Source: Candidatus Peribacteria bacterium
GTDB lineage: Bacteria; Patescibacteriota; Gracilibacteria; Peribacterales; Peribacteraceae
DNA length: 64,000 nucleotides
Assembly (NCBI GenBank): GCA_020632295.1
Contig: JACKFU010000002.1
Span: 248,001-312,000, forward strand
Direction of reading: 5' to 3'
In this document: positions 15,831 to 25,210 of the stretch, in pieces
Position numbering within the stretch: position 1 is the first letter of the stretch
Layout: each line of letters starts with the position of its first letter
The notes under the pieces: model-generated
Databases searched by the model: none
Told to the model about the DNA's origin: nothing
Seen by the model: only the letters and a program-made list of their open reading frames with translations
Position numbers and translations under genes: made by a program

Positions 15831-17150
15831 ATGAAGGTTCTTCTTCTCTCTTTAGCGGCACGTGGACATGCCATTGCCGATGCACTGGCACGAAGCCCAC
15901 AGAAGCCAGAAATTATTTCGGTTGTACCGGCGAAAAACCCTGGCATTGCAACGCTTGCATCGCAGATGTATACAGCAGATTTGATGGATTTTGATGCCGT
16001 ACTTGATATTGCCAAGAAAGAACAACCAGATTTTGCCTTCGTTGCACCAGACGACCCGATTGGCGCTGGGCTTGTCGATGCCCTCGAAGAAATTGGCATT
16101 CCAAGTGTTGCCCCAAAAAAAGCACTTGCTCGCATTGAGGCAAGCAAAGGTTTCACAAGGGATCTTCTGACCAAGCACCGTATTGATGCATCGCCTGCCT
16201 ACCAAGTGTTTACGGAGAATGATGAAATATCTATCAGATCATTCATCGACGAGCTCGAGGGAAATTACGTCGTGAAATACGACGCTCTCAAAGGAGGGAA
16301 AGGAGTGAAAGTCAGTAATGAGCACCTGCAGTCGATTGATGAAGGGGTTGCCTATGCCCTGGAATGCATTGAAGAATGCGGACGTGTTGTCATTGAAGAG
16401 AAACTTATTGGTGTGGAGTTCAGCCTCATTAGTTTTGTCAGCGGTACACAGGTTGTTGACACACCGGCCATTCAAGACCATAAACGTGCATTCGAAGGAG
16501 ATACGGGACCGAACACTGGCGGCATGGGAACATACAGTGACAGTAATCACTCGCTTCCGTTTTTGACTGATACCCATCTCTCTCGTGCTAAAGAACTTAA
16601 CAGACTTGTTGCAAAGGCACTAAAGGATGAGTGTGGTGAGCCGTATAAAGGCATACTCTACGGTGGATTCATTGCGACAAAAAAGGGAGTGCAGCTTATT
16701 GAATATAATGCACGCTTTGGAGACCCAGAAGCTCTGAACATCTTGCCACTACTCGAGTCTGATTTTGTTGATATCTGCACTGCAATTATTCATGGAGAGC
16801 TGACAGAGGACCTTGTGCGCTTTGCCAATAAAGCAACCGTCTGTAAGTACATCACGCCAGACTGCTACCCTGAAAGTAAAGACCGTAAGGGGGAAGAAGT
16901 GTCATTCCCGGAGATTCCGGAAAACGCCCGTATCTTCTACGGAGATATTGCAGAAACAGATGGCAAGCTCACCCTTGGCGGTTCGCGCACTGCAGGGATT
17001 GTTGGTATTGGTGATACCATTGAAGAGGCTGAGCAGATTGCACAGCAGATCTGTGAGAAGGTGCAAGGGCCAGTACGATTTAGAAACGATATTGGAACAA
17101 CAGCACTTATTCAGCAGCGTATTAATTTTATGAAAACCATTACATCATGA
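15831..17150 (+). CDS. purD: Phosphoribosylamine-glycine ligase
   Basis: This 439-residue ATP-grasp enzyme joins glycine to phosphoribosylamine, the step after PurF. Seen: VVKYDALKGGKGVKV (ATP-grasp glycine loop), HKRAFEGDTGPNTGGMGTYS (the family signature) and IEYNARFGDPEA (metal-binding block). ATG 15831 was chosen because it matches the usual N-terminus (MKVLLLSLAARGHA); the extra upstream residues come from the repeat. It overlaps the next gene by four bases. Other pur genes are not in the window. Confidence 0.95.
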   Translation: MKVLLLSLAARGHAIADALARSPQKPEIISVVPAKNPGIATLASQMYTADLMDFDAVLDIAKKEQPDFAFVAPDDPIGAGLVDALEEIGIPSVAPKKALARIEASKGFTRDLLTKHRIDASPAYQVFTENDEISIRSFIDELEGNYVVKYDALKGGKGVKVSNEHLQSIDEGVAYALECIEECGRVVIEEKLIGVEFSLISFVSGTQVVDTPAIQDHKRAFEGDTGPNTGGMGTYSDSNHSLPFLTDTHLSRAKELNRLVAKALKDECGEPYKGILYGGFIATKKGVQLIEYNARFGDPEALNILPLLESDFVDICTAIIHGELTEDLVRFANKATVCKYITPDCYPESKDRKGEEVSFPEIPENARIFYGDIAETDGKLTLGGSRTAGIVGIGDTIEEAEQIAQQICEKVQGPVRFRNDIGTTALIQQRINFMKTITS

Positions 17151-18388
17151 AGCCCGACTACACACGGCTCCTCATTCCGTTTGTATACTTTATTGCCGGA
17201 GCAACCGGTATCGCTTCTGTGGCAACCACCTTCTATTACAAGGATGATTTGAGCCTTAGTCCTGCACAAGTTTCCCTTTTGGGTTCTATTGCCATTATTC
17301 CTTGGAGTATCAAGCCCCTCTATGGTTTTTTCTCTGACCGGAAGCCCATGTGGGGATACCGCCGAAAGCCGTATCTCTTTTTAGCAGGAGTCATGGGAGC
17401 GGCAGGATATTTTTCGATGGCAACGTGGGTAAATAGCTTTCTGACAGTTGCTATCGCCTTGCTTCTTTCTGCGCTGGGCTTTGCACTCGCCGATGTTATT
17501 GTGGACGGTATCGTTGCGGAAAAAAGCCGAAATCAAGAAGTTGCCGGCAAGCTCCAGAGTATCTGCAGAGCGTCAATTATGGTTGGGGCACTGCTCGTTG
17601 CGTACCTTTCTGGCATACTCGTCGAAGCCATCGGCGCGAGAAATGTTTTCTTTATTACCGGTGCTCTCCCCCTGCTGACAAGCACACTTGCACTCATTAT
17701 CACGGAAGAGAAATCAACATTTGCTGCTTTTTCATTCAGAGAGACTTGGCAAAAACTCAAGGCATCTATCAGTGCAGATTTACTCTTCGCTGTTGCATTT
17801 GTTTTTATCTGGCGAGCGACACCGAGCAGTGGTGGGGGCTTGTCGTACTATATGATTGATGAGCTTCAGTTTGACCCCGAGTTTTTTGGACGGCTTGCTC
17901 TCATCTCTCATGGAATGAGTATTGTTGGGGTACTCATCTTCCGAAAGTTTCTGCTTTCCATCCCTCTTCGAAAACTGTTCTTCTGGATTATTATTGCCTC
18001 TGTTTTGCTCAGCTTGCCAACTATTGGCCTTGTCTATGGCTGGTATGAATACCTCGGTGTCAGCCCACAACTCTTCTCGATGGCAGATACCTTCATTTCC
18101 GCACCACTCAGCGAAATTGCATTCCTGCCACTCCTGGTTCTTGCAGCTCGGCTCTGTCCTGAAGGTATAGAGGCTACGATGTTTGCAATTCTCGCTTCCG
18201 TCATGAACATTGGTCTTGCTGTTTCTGATATGGGCGGCGCGTATCTCCTGAATTATTTTGATGTGCATCAAGGAAACTATATGCATCTCGACAAGGTCCT
18301 ATGGATTGCCATCCTCAGTAGCTTCCTCCCAATGCCGCTGATTATGAAGCTCCCCGAAACAAATGTAGCAGCTGCCGATATTGCTTAA
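17147..18388 (+). CDS. BT1-type folate/biopterin transporter
   Basis: This 413-residue protein has about twelve transmembrane segments. The segment GSIAIIPWSIKPLYGFFSDR is the hallmark of the BT1 folate-biopterin transporter family of the major facilitator superfamily, and ADVIVDGIVAEKSR also fits. It would import folates or pterins. The ATGA overlap with purD and the nearby folD support this, since a host-dependent bacterium would need outside folate for the one-carbon steps. Substrate remains an inference. Confidence 0.82.
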   Translation: MKPDYTRLLIPFVYFIAGATGIASVATTFYYKDDLSLSPAQVSLLGSIAIIPWSIKPLYGFFSDRKPMWGYRRKPYLFLAGVMGAAGYFSMATWVNSFLTVAIALLLSALGFALADVIVDGIVAEKSRNQEVAGKLQSICRASIMVGALLVAYLSGILVEAIGARNVFFITGALPLLTSTLALIITEEKSTFAAFSFRETWQKLKASISADLLFAVAFVFIWRATPSSGGGLSYYMIDELQFDPEFFGRLALISHGMSIVGVLIFRKFLLSIPLRKLFFWIIIASVLLSLPTIGLVYGWYEYLGVSPQLFSMADTFISAPLSEIAFLPLLVLAARLCPEGIEATMFAILASVMNIGLAVSDMGGAYLLNYFDVHQGNYMHLDKVLWIAILSSFLPMPLIMKLPETNVAAADIA

Positions 18389-19446
18389 GCCCCAGCCTTA
18401 GCCAATTTCTCTTCCATCTCTTTCTGTTTCAACATGTCGATTATCTGTTGAATATCCCCCTCCATAATTCCTGGGAGATTGGAGAAATTCTCGCTAATAC
18501 GGTGATCGGTCACACGGTCTTGGGGGAAGTTATAAGTACGAATTTTTTCGCTGCGATCGCCGGAACCAATCTGTCCAGATCGCATGTCTCCCCGCTCTTT
18601 AGCAAGGCGCTCTTGCTCCGCTGCATACAGCCTTGAACGAAGGATACCCATAGCTTTTGTTTTGTTTTTGAGCTGAGACTTTTCATCCTGACAGGATACC
18701 GTTATTCCTGTTGGAATGTGGGTAATACGCACAGCAGAATCTGTCGTATTGACCGATTGCCCTCCGGGACCACTAGAGCGGAATACATCAATACGTAAAT
18801 CTTCTTCGTTAATCTTAATATCCACCTCTTCGGCTTCCGGCAAGATTGCAATGGATGCTGCCGAAGTATGCACACGTCCTTTGTTCTCCGTTGCAGGGAT
18901 ACGCTGCACACGATGCACACCAGATTCAAACTTCAACATTCCATATGCGCCCACTCCATCAATTTTGCAGACTGCTTCTTTAATGCCTCCGCCATCCGCA
19001 TCCGCTTTCTCCATCAGTTCTATCGCCCAGTTATTTTCTTCTGCAAAGCGCATGTACATGCGGAGCAATTCCCCTGCAAAAAGTGCTGCTTCTTCTCCTC
19101 CTGTCCCTGCACGAACTTCGAGAATCACTGACCTGTCATCATCCGGGTCTTTGGGCACAAGGAACTTCTTCATTTCCTCTTCAAGTTCGGGAATTCTTTC
19201 CCGAGCTGCCTGAGCCTCTTCCTCTGCCATAGCTTTTAGCTCGGGGTCATCACCTGCTTCATCGAGAAATTTGATAGCAGCAGCACACTGGTCATACTCT
19301 TTTATCATAGAAAGAAGCGGCTCCAGGTCTGACATACGTTTGCCAATACGTGCGATTTCTTTTGGATTGCGTAAGACCGCAGGGTCCTGCATAGCCCCTT
19401 GCAACGAAGAATATTCCGCTGCCAACGATCGCAGTTTTTCAATCAT
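18385..19446 (-). CDS. prfA: Peptide chain release factor 1
   Basis: This 353-residue protein is a class I release factor. It contains the peptidyl-tRNA hydrolysis motif GGQSVNTTDSAVR (GGQ) and the upstream VRAGTGGEEAALF. The codon-recognition loop region VHRVQRIPATENKGRVHTS fits RF1 (PAT type, reading UAA/UAG). It follows the membrane gene at 19456 by nine bases and converges with the folate transporter, overlapping by four bases. Confidence 0.96.
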   Translation of the reverse strand: MIEKLRSLAAEYSSLQGAMQDPAVLRNPKEIARIGKRMSDLEPLLSMIKEYDQCAAAIKFLDEAGDDPELKAMAEEEAQAARERIPELEEEMKKFLVPKDPDDDRSVILEVRAGTGGEEAALFAGELLRMYMRFAEENNWAIELMEKADADGGGIKEAVCKIDGVGAYGMLKFESGVHRVQRIPATENKGRVHTSAASIAILPEAEEVDIKINEEDLRIDVFRSSGPGGQSVNTTDSAVRITHIPTGITVSCQDEKSQLKNKTKAMGILRSRLYAAEQERLAKERGDMRSGQIGSGDRSEKIRTYNFPQDRVTDHRISENFSNLPGIMEGDIQQIIDMLKQKEMEEKLAKAGA

Positions 19447-19455
19447 GTACAGTGG

Positions 19456-20529
19456 CTAGTAGAAATATCTCTCTGTCGTATCAAACTCAAAACAGTGCCT
19501 TCCTTCTGGATGATTCCATGCAATATCATATCTATCATCACGAGCGAAACTAAATGTAGTGCATAGTGAGAAGTGCCGTGCATCTTGCACAATATACACA
19601 TACTCCTCATTGGTTTCGGGATCATAAATACGTGGCTGCTGGTAGAGCGCATTGTCTACAACCTCTTGCAATGTTTTCGGTAATGACACTATTGGCCGTG
19701 GTGTTAAAGTGGGATCTTTTGGTGACCTGTCATCATACACTATCGAGTAGATTTCACTCTGAATATCACGGAGATCTTGCAAGCGCGCCTCATCGATACG
19801 CTGCTGCCTACCAGTTACTGGAGAACCAACAATAACTATGCCCCAAGCAAATGCCATTATGACAACGCCTGATGAGAAGGATAAAAATGTTCGGTTGAGC
19901 TTTTTCATGGCCGGAACATCTGACTTCAGCAAGAGGAAGTAGTATCCGAATGTTCCCCCGGCAAGCAGGAAGACAACAGCAACCTTTAGAAGGAAGCGGA
20001 TCGATAGCTCACCCTGCAGCAAGTTAAATACAAGTGTTATGACATCAACCATGAGAGACGACGCTGCTACAAATAGCGTCAAGTATGTCAGCCAACGACG
20101 AATACCACTCCACGCTTTTTGTGGATGCTGAGAAATATCCTTGTAAATGATTCGTGACATCCAAAGAAGTAGCGGAAATGACACAATGACTGCTGCCATA
20201 CTCATGCGAATACCGGAAAAATCCGCCGTTGCACTGTAAATGCGCTCTGTCGTGTCTGGCAACAATCTATCAATGTACTGGAAGATAAGAATAATCAAGC
20301 TAATAACGAGTGTGTACAAAGCCGCAAAGCTCAGTAAATGCAAAAACGCTTCTCTTGCACCTCCAACATCCGGCGGGGTTGGCACAGGCATATCAAGACC
20401 TTCGGCACTCAGGGCTTGGGCAATCTCTTTCTCTTTCCACCCTGAAGACAAAAGAAGCATGCGAATAGTGGAATGGTCCATTCCTTTCTTCCGTGCATGG
20501 GCAATAAATTCATTAAGTTGTGTACTCAT
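19456..20529 (-). CDS. DUF5671-like membrane protein
   Basis: This 357-residue protein starts with a short cytoplasmic helical domain (about residues 1-45, with MLLLSSGWKEKEIAQALSAE, a UBA-like helix set), then five to six transmembrane segments to about residue 240, and an outside C-terminal domain of 115 residues. The membrane part resembles DUF5671 proteins common in Patescibacteria. TAAACT ends six bases before the ATG. It is the upstream partner of prfA; function unknown. Confidence 0.6.
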   Translation of the reverse strand: MSTQLNEFIAHARKKGMDHSTIRMLLLSSGWKEKEIAQALSAEGLDMPVPTPPDVGGAREAFLHLLSFAALYTLVISLIILIFQYIDRLLPDTTERIYSATADFSGIRMSMAAVIVSFPLLLWMSRIIYKDISQHPQKAWSGIRRWLTYLTLFVAASSLMVDVITLVFNLLQGELSIRFLLKVAVVFLLAGGTFGYYFLLLKSDVPAMKKLNRTFLSFSSGVVIMAFAWGIVIVGSPVTGRQQRIDEARLQDLRDIQSEIYSIVYDDRSPKDPTLTPRPIVSLPKTLQEVVDNALYQQPRIYDPETNEEYVYIVQDARHFSLCTTFSFARDDRYDIAWNHPEGRHCFEFDTTERYFY

Positions 20530-20535
20530 ATGCCA

Positions 20536-20541
20536 AGTTTA
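20536..20541 (-). promoter_or_regulatory. -10 element for the DUF5671-like/prfA operon
   Basis: TAAACT on the minus strand ends six bases before the ATG at 20529. Confidence 0.35.
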
Positions 20542-20575
20542 CTGCTTTTTTTCATGAATTCCTAGTATGCAACCG

Positions 20576-20581
20576 TACAAT
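20576..20581 (+). promoter_or_regulatory. -10 element for mnmA
   Basis: TACAAT ends six bases before ATG 20588. It supports that start over ATG 20567 or 20582. Confidence 0.4.
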
Positions 20582-20587
20582 ATGTCT

Positions 20588-21676
20588 ATGAAAGTTCTTG
20601 TTGCCATGTCCGGCGGTATTGACTCATCTGTTGTTGCCCATACGCTCGTTGAAGCAGGGCACCAGGTTATTGGTGTACGGTTTACTCTCTGGACAGACCC
20701 CTTGGCCCCACCACTTGCCCAAGTGCTGCCTAGCAAGTGCTGCAACGCACAAACCATTGCACGAGCAAACCAGGTCGCAAAAGACCTTGGTATTGACCTT
20801 CACATTCTGGACCTCGAAGAGGAGTTTAAACGTGATGTGGTGGACCCCTTCATCGAAGGGTACCGCAAAGGAGAAACGCCAAACCCCTGTATCGGCTGTA
20901 ACAGAGAAGTAAAGTTTGGAAGGCTCATTGAACTTATGGAGAAGCTTGGCTGCGACAAGCTTGCAACCGGACACTACGCAAGAATCGTAAACGAGGAACA
21001 TGTATACCATTTACTTGAAGCAGTCGACCAAGAAAAAGATCAGAGTTATTACCTCTATGGGCTCAGCCAGGAGCAGCTTTCGAAGATCCTATTTCCTCTT
21101 GGCTCGTTACAGAAACAGGAAGTCTTTGCGCTCGCAAAAAAATACAATGTTCCCTACGACGAAGTGAGCTACCGAGAAAGTCAGGACCTCTGTTTTTTTC
21201 CAGAAAAAGAACCAGAGGAATTTCTCAAACGTCATATAACTGACGCGACACCTGGTGACATTCGACTTGAAGATGAAACTGTTGTCGGAACCCATAAAGG
21301 TATTCCTTTCTACACAATCGGTCAGCGGAAAGGCCTTGGAATTGGAGGGCTAACCATACCACTCTACGTCACACGTAAGCGTGCTGATACAAACACCATT
21401 TATGTAGCTGAAGATGGGGCTGATTTTAAAATAGATCTCATTGCGAAAGACTTGCGGTGGATCTCTTGGATTCCAGAAAAAAACAGTGAGATTGAGCTTG
21501 AAGTACGTATTCATAGCCATGGAAATCGGCACAGTGGAATGCTGCGTCATGATGGTAAATATATGTTTTTTCGCTTTAATAAGGGCTTAAGAGGAATTGC
21601 TCCTGGACAATCTATTGTTCTTTATCATGGTCAAGAGATTGTTGGAGGTGGTACAATTACGGAGTTTCTGCTATAA
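20588..21676 (+). CDS. mnmA: tRNA-specific 2-thiouridylase
   Basis: This 362-residue enzyme thiolates U34 of tRNA-Lys, -Glu and -Gln. The PP-loop VAMSGGIDSSVVA is at the N-terminus; the first catalytic Cys lies in NPCIGCNREVKFG, and the second in SQDLCFFPE. TGHYARI and KDQSYYLYGL are family motifs. ATG 20588 was chosen because it directly precedes the conserved KVLVAMSGG and a -10 lies six bases upstream; ATGs at 20582 and 20567 are alternatives. The sulphur donor genes are not in the window. Confidence 0.95.
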   Translation: MKVLVAMSGGIDSSVVAHTLVEAGHQVIGVRFTLWTDPLAPPLAQVLPSKCCNAQTIARANQVAKDLGIDLHILDLEEEFKRDVVDPFIEGYRKGETPNPCIGCNREVKFGRLIELMEKLGCDKLATGHYARIVNEEHVYHLLEAVDQEKDQSYYLYGLSQEQLSKILFPLGSLQKQEVFALAKKYNVPYDEVSYRESQDLCFFPEKEPEEFLKRHITDATPGDIRLEDETVVGTHKGIPFYTIGQRKGLGIGGLTIPLYVTRKRADTNTIYVAEDGADFKIDLIAKDLRWISWIPEKNSEIELEVRIHSHGNRHSGMLRHDGKYMFFRFNKGLRGIAPGQSIVLYHGQEIVGGGTITEFLL

Positions 21677-21677
21677 T
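21669..21677 (+). promoter_or_regulatory. Extended -10 for the sortase gene
   Basis: TGCTATAAT overlaps the end of mnmA. A Shine-Dalgarno-like AGAGGA follows eight bases before ATG 21693, so this mRNA has a short ordinary leader. Confidence 0.45.
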
Positions 21678-21692
21678 TAGAGGATTATTCCA

Positions 21693-22904
21693 ATGTACCA
21701 GCACCCTGATTGGCACGAAGAAAATGACCACAAAGCTCATGTTGATGAGAGTGGCCATATCTTTATTGGGGATGAACAAATTGCTCCTCGAATTGAGCGA
21801 TCAAAACCAATCGTAAAGAAGAGTATGAATTGGGAAGTCTTAGAAGAGGATGAAGTTGTTCAGGAGGCACGAAGTACTGGATCGTCCAGCTTGTGCTGTG
21901 ATCAAGTTGTTAATGTGCTTAAGGGCGTTCGTAGTGGCGTTATGGCGACTACAAAAGAGTTTGCAGTAGAAGGGTGTAACCAATATGCCTACAGCTATAA
22001 GCATCTTCATAACAATGCTCGCATTGGTCTTCAGAATTTGTGGGCATTCCTTGTCCAGCCTGTATGGATAGCTCGAAAAAACAAGCCTGTAAAAGAGTAT
22101 AGTCGTGGGACACTCTTCCTCCTCGATACTGTTCGCTTTGGTGGAACATTTGCTACTATCTTTGTTGTACTGTTTGTTAGTCTTAACTTTCAAAGTTTTT
22201 GGCAGATAGTGACACCATATCTTGATCCTGTTGAACGCGTATCATCTCTGAACGGATCTGCATCTGATATTGATGCTGCTCTCAGGGATAAACTGCTCAA
22301 AAGTCCGATGCTCGCAACTGCAGGACGGGAAGAAGGTGACATGCTCAGTTACTTGCCAGAGGTCGGTCCACCAGAAAACCGTGTCATTATTCCAAAGATT
22401 AACTTAAATATTCCACTTGTTACCCCATCCTATAGCTCTCTTCTGCGAGAAGATTGGGCAGGAGTTGAAAGCGACATTCAAGAAGCGCTTGAGCGTGGCG
22501 TTGTGCACTACCCAGGAACTGCTCGGCCTGGGCAGGCGGGAAACTTTTTTGTTACTGGGCACAGTTCATACTACCCATGGGCAGGTGGTCATTATAAAAC
22601 GGTTTTTGCACGACTTCATGAACTTACTGTTGGTGATGAATACTGGGTCTACTACGGAGGAGATAAACACCGTTATGTTGTCACCGGGAAAAAAGAAGTG
22701 AAACCCAGTGATGTTACTGTACTTGACCAGCCAAATAATAAGCGGACAGGAACGCTTATGACCTGTACTCCTGTTGGAACAACCCTCCGTCGTCTTATCA
22801 TCTCCTCACAGGAAATTGACCCCGTAAGTGGTCTTGCTCTTGACGTAGGACAGCATGAAACACGTGAGTCCACCGGACCAAATCCTGGTGCGTTACCAAT
22901 TTAG
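21693..22904 (+). CDS. Sortase (C60 family)
   Basis: This 403-residue protein has a cytoplasmic N-terminal region of about 140 residues, one transmembrane helix (about 148-172), and an extracellular sortase barrel. Catalytic residues are His290 in TGHSSYYPW, Cys358 in LMTCTPVGTTLRR and Arg366. Sortases cut a sorting motif and join the substrate to the envelope. Four proteins in this window end in a TG motif, a hydrophobic stretch and basic residues and are candidate substrates. The long N-terminal extension is unusual. The class (D/E-like) is uncertain. Confidence 0.93.
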   Translation: MYQHPDWHEENDHKAHVDESGHIFIGDEQIAPRIERSKPIVKKSMNWEVLEEDEVVQEARSTGSSSLCCDQVVNVLKGVRSGVMATTKEFAVEGCNQYAYSYKHLHNNARIGLQNLWAFLVQPVWIARKNKPVKEYSRGTLFLLDTVRFGGTFATIFVVLFVSLNFQSFWQIVTPYLDPVERVSSLNGSASDIDAALRDKLLKSPMLATAGREEGDMLSYLPEVGPPENRVIIPKINLNIPLVTPSYSSLLREDWAGVESDIQEALERGVVHYPGTARPGQAGNFFVTGHSSYYPWAGGHYKTVFARLHELTVGDEYWVYYGGDKHRYVVTGKKEVKPSDVTVLDQPNNKRTGTLMTCTPVGTTLRRLIISSQEIDPVSGLALDVGQHETRESTGPNPGALPI

Positions 22905-22932
22905 GATGTTAGAGTGTTAGATGTTAGGATAG
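22905..22932 (+). repeat. TTAGAGTG-type repeat before tRNA-Leu
   Basis: Units GATGTTAGAGTGTTAG and ATGTTAGGAT fill the gap between the sortase stop and the tRNA. TAGGAT ends eight bases before the tRNA and may be its -10. Confidence 0.55.
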
Positions 22933-22938
22933 TTTCGT

Positions 22939-23027
22939 GCCGCTGTGGTGGAATGGTAGACACGGGGGACTTAAAATCCCCTGCTCGATTCTAGAGCGTC
23001 CCGGTTCAAGTCCGGGCGGCGGTACCA
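22939..23027 (+). tRNA. tRNA-Leu (UAA)
   Basis: Type II tRNA of 89 nt: acceptor GCCGCTG with CGGCGGT, anticodon stem GGGGA/TCCCC with loop CTTAAAA, variable arm, T-arm CCCGG-TTCAAGT-CCGGG, and encoded CCA. Confidence 0.96.
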
Positions 23028-23060
23028 TTCGATTCGTCCTCGACAAGCTCGGACTCACTC

Positions 23061-24038
23061 ATGGCAAGCCACTTCCTTCTATCATTGCTCTTCGCACCAC
23101 TCATAGCACTTGCTCAAGAGCCTGCTATTGTTACTCCTATTGCCGATGGGGCGAGAATTGAGTCCTTATTGAATACTGCGAAGTCACGAGCGACGACAGA
23201 GCTAACTGCACGTGCGACGATAATGTCTCTCACGTACTCCTCTCCTGCACCGCTAAATGTCCTTATTCTCTACGTTACTGATGGGCAATTTGACCCACTC
23301 GATTCGCTTGTTGCACGTCTTCCCCCTGGGACGAGAAATACTGTGAACATTGATCTGACAGAGAGTCCTGGGTGGACACCAAGAGAGCGAATGTACCGGT
23401 TGCACTTTCTCAGCGAATCAACCGAAGGTGCAGCATTTGAAGATATTGAGTTTGCTGGTGGGTCACTATGGTCAATTATCCTCGCTGGACTAAAACAATT
23501 CATTCGTCCCTTACCCTTTTCGCCATCATCCTACCATCGACTCCCATCGTATACTGTTCTTGGGATTCCTCTTGTTCCCCTTGTTGGAGCAATGATACTT
23601 TTTCTTAGTGGATGGTTTCTCTGGAGCAAGAATGTACAAGTAGCTCTGGTTATTCCTATTACTGCACTCTTGCTGTACAACCTTCGCTTTAGCATGGATA
23701 CAGTACGATATAGCCTGACACACTCTCGTGAGTGGGTGCGCGCACAAACCTATGCTACTGCAGGTGCGCTTCCGCAGATTGGTTATGATCTCCTCAAGGA
23801 GAACGCAACAGGGGTCTATCTCTGCCACACTGGTACGAGCTTTTCGAAGCGTACCCTAGCATACCATGTTTACCCTGTTTTGATTACTGATGATAACCCT
23901 TCACATGCTGTCGTTCATGCCTCGATGGATTGGGGATATACGAATGGTATTCTCTCCTGTGGGAGTGATGCGTTCCGTGCAAGAAAAATCAAAGAGTACA
24001 GTGATGGCTCTCTGCTCTTTTCTCTTTCAGCATCATGA
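23061..24038 (+). CDS. Exported/membrane protein of unknown function
   Basis: This 325-residue protein has a cleavable signal (LLSLLFAPLIALAQ, residues 6-19), an outside domain of about 145 residues, two transmembrane segments near 173-215, and a C-terminal outside domain with two cysteines (YLCHTG and ILSCGSDAF) that might form a disulfide. It overlaps the GT-C gene by four bases, so the pair likely works together on surface glycans. No family recognised. Confidence 0.55.
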   Translation: MASHFLLSLLFAPLIALAQEPAIVTPIADGARIESLLNTAKSRATTELTARATIMSLTYSSPAPLNVLILYVTDGQFDPLDSLVARLPPGTRNTVNIDLTESPGWTPRERMYRLHFLSESTEGAAFEDIEFAGGSLWSIILAGLKQFIRPLPFSPSSYHRLPSYTVLGIPLVPLVGAMILFLSGWFLWSKNVQVALVIPITALLLYNLRFSMDTVRYSLTHSREWVRAQTYATAGALPQIGYDLLKENATGVYLCHTGTSFSKRTLAYHVYPVLITDDNPSHAVVHASMDWGYTNGILSCGSDAFRARKIKEYSDGSLLFSLSAS

Positions 24039-25210
24039 TGCTCCTTCTTGTTTTGCCTATCGGCGCCTTGCTTAACGCAATTGCATTACTTCTGCTGACA
24101 AAACTAAGTATCCCCTTCTCGTTACTGAGTACTGTTTTGGCAAATCTTGTTCTTTGGCTTATATTTTTTATTTCAGTTAAGCCCTATTTAAAGCTAAAAA
24201 AGTTGAATATGTATCCTCGATCTGCGCTGGGATGTATCGGTATCATTTCCATTATTATCCTCGGATGTACCTTTTTATATGGAGGAATACATACACTACT
24301 TCCTACGTTTCACTATGATAGTTTAACCAACTGGAATATTCGATCTAAAGTGTCTTACTTTAGGGCTGAACTTGTATTCGAGAATCATGGTGGATTCATA
24401 GAAAAGCCCTACTATCCAGTCCTATACCATGCACTTCAAGTCACTGCTATGCAGTTTGTTCCTGGGTGGCACGATGGTGTCGCTAGTGGTATTCATTTTC
24501 TCTTGAGTCTCTCGCTTATCTTGCTGTGTTACAAACTCCTTCGAGAACGTGGATATCAATCTGCACTGGTCACTATGGCACTGCTTCTTGGGCTTCCGCT
24601 TATGGCGATGCATACCGGCCAAGGATACGCAGACCTACCACTCGTTTTGTATGCTGCAACTTCACTTCTTTTCTTCCAACGGTCTGACCTTCTGCTTTCG
24701 GGGATACTTGTTACTGCCTGCGTATGGACAAAAGCAGAAGGACTGTTCTTTTGCTTTGTACCGTGGCTGCTTATGGTGCTTTGGCAGGCGCGACGCATCT
24801 CGTATGCAGTTATCTGGACTCTCGTTGTCTCATTACTCTGGCCTGCGTTTCTACTCATGAATGGATACTCACTCACTCCTCATGGAACATCTGATACTGG
24901 TATCATCTTCTCACTTTCAGCTTTTAGCTCTTACCTTTCCGCTCTATTTCTCAGTGGATCGTTTGGCATGTTCTGGTATGCAGTTATCCCCTTCTTTACT
25001 GTCCTTGTTTTTCAGCGTCGGTTCTCCCCTACTCTCCTCTGGGGGCTGCTTTCGTTTGTTGGGTACAGTGCTGTATACCTCTGTACATCTAATAGTGAGT
25101 ATCTGATTCTCGGTCAGTCGTTCGATCGACAGATGCTTCTGCCCGCTGCACTAATTATTGTAAGTTTTTCGTCTCTATTTAGCGAAGATGATACCGTAGT
25201 ACTACGCTAA
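24035..25210 (+). CDS. GT-C-like membrane glycosyltransferase
   Basis: This 391-residue protein has about ten transmembrane segments. In the first large outside loop, FHYDSLTNWNIRSKVSYFR resembles the acidic-residue region of GT-C enzymes such as ArnT/PMT, which use lipid-linked sugars. GGFIEKPYYPVLYHALQ, downstream, is also typical of that loop. It is coupled by ATGA to the exported protein before it and converges on the SLH gene with a four-base overlap. Sugar and acceptor unknown. Confidence 0.6.
   Translation: MMLLLVLPIGALLNAIALLLLTKLSIPFSLLSTVLANLVLWLIFFISVKPYLKLKKLNMYPRSALGCIGIISIIILGCTFLYGGIHTLLPTFHYDSLTNWNIRSKVSYFRAELVFENHGGFIEKPYYPVLYHALQVTAMQFVPGWHDGVASGIHFLLSLSLILLCYKLLRERGYQSALVTMALLLGLPLMAMHTGQGYADLPLVLYAATSLLFFQRSDLLLSGILVTACVWTKAEGLFFCFVPWLLMVLWQARRISYAVIWTLVVSLLWPAFLLMNGYSLTPHGTSDTGIIFSLSAFSSYLSALFLSGSFGMFWYAVIPFFTVLVFQRRFSPTLLWGLLSFVGYSAVYLCTSNSEYLILGQSFDRQMLLPAALIIVSFSSLFSEDDTVVLR

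Noticed and set aside
2412..22932. CCCTAA-like tracts as telomeric or CRISPR repeats
   Set aside because: Units are irregular, short, scattered and internal to the chromosome; no spacers and no array.
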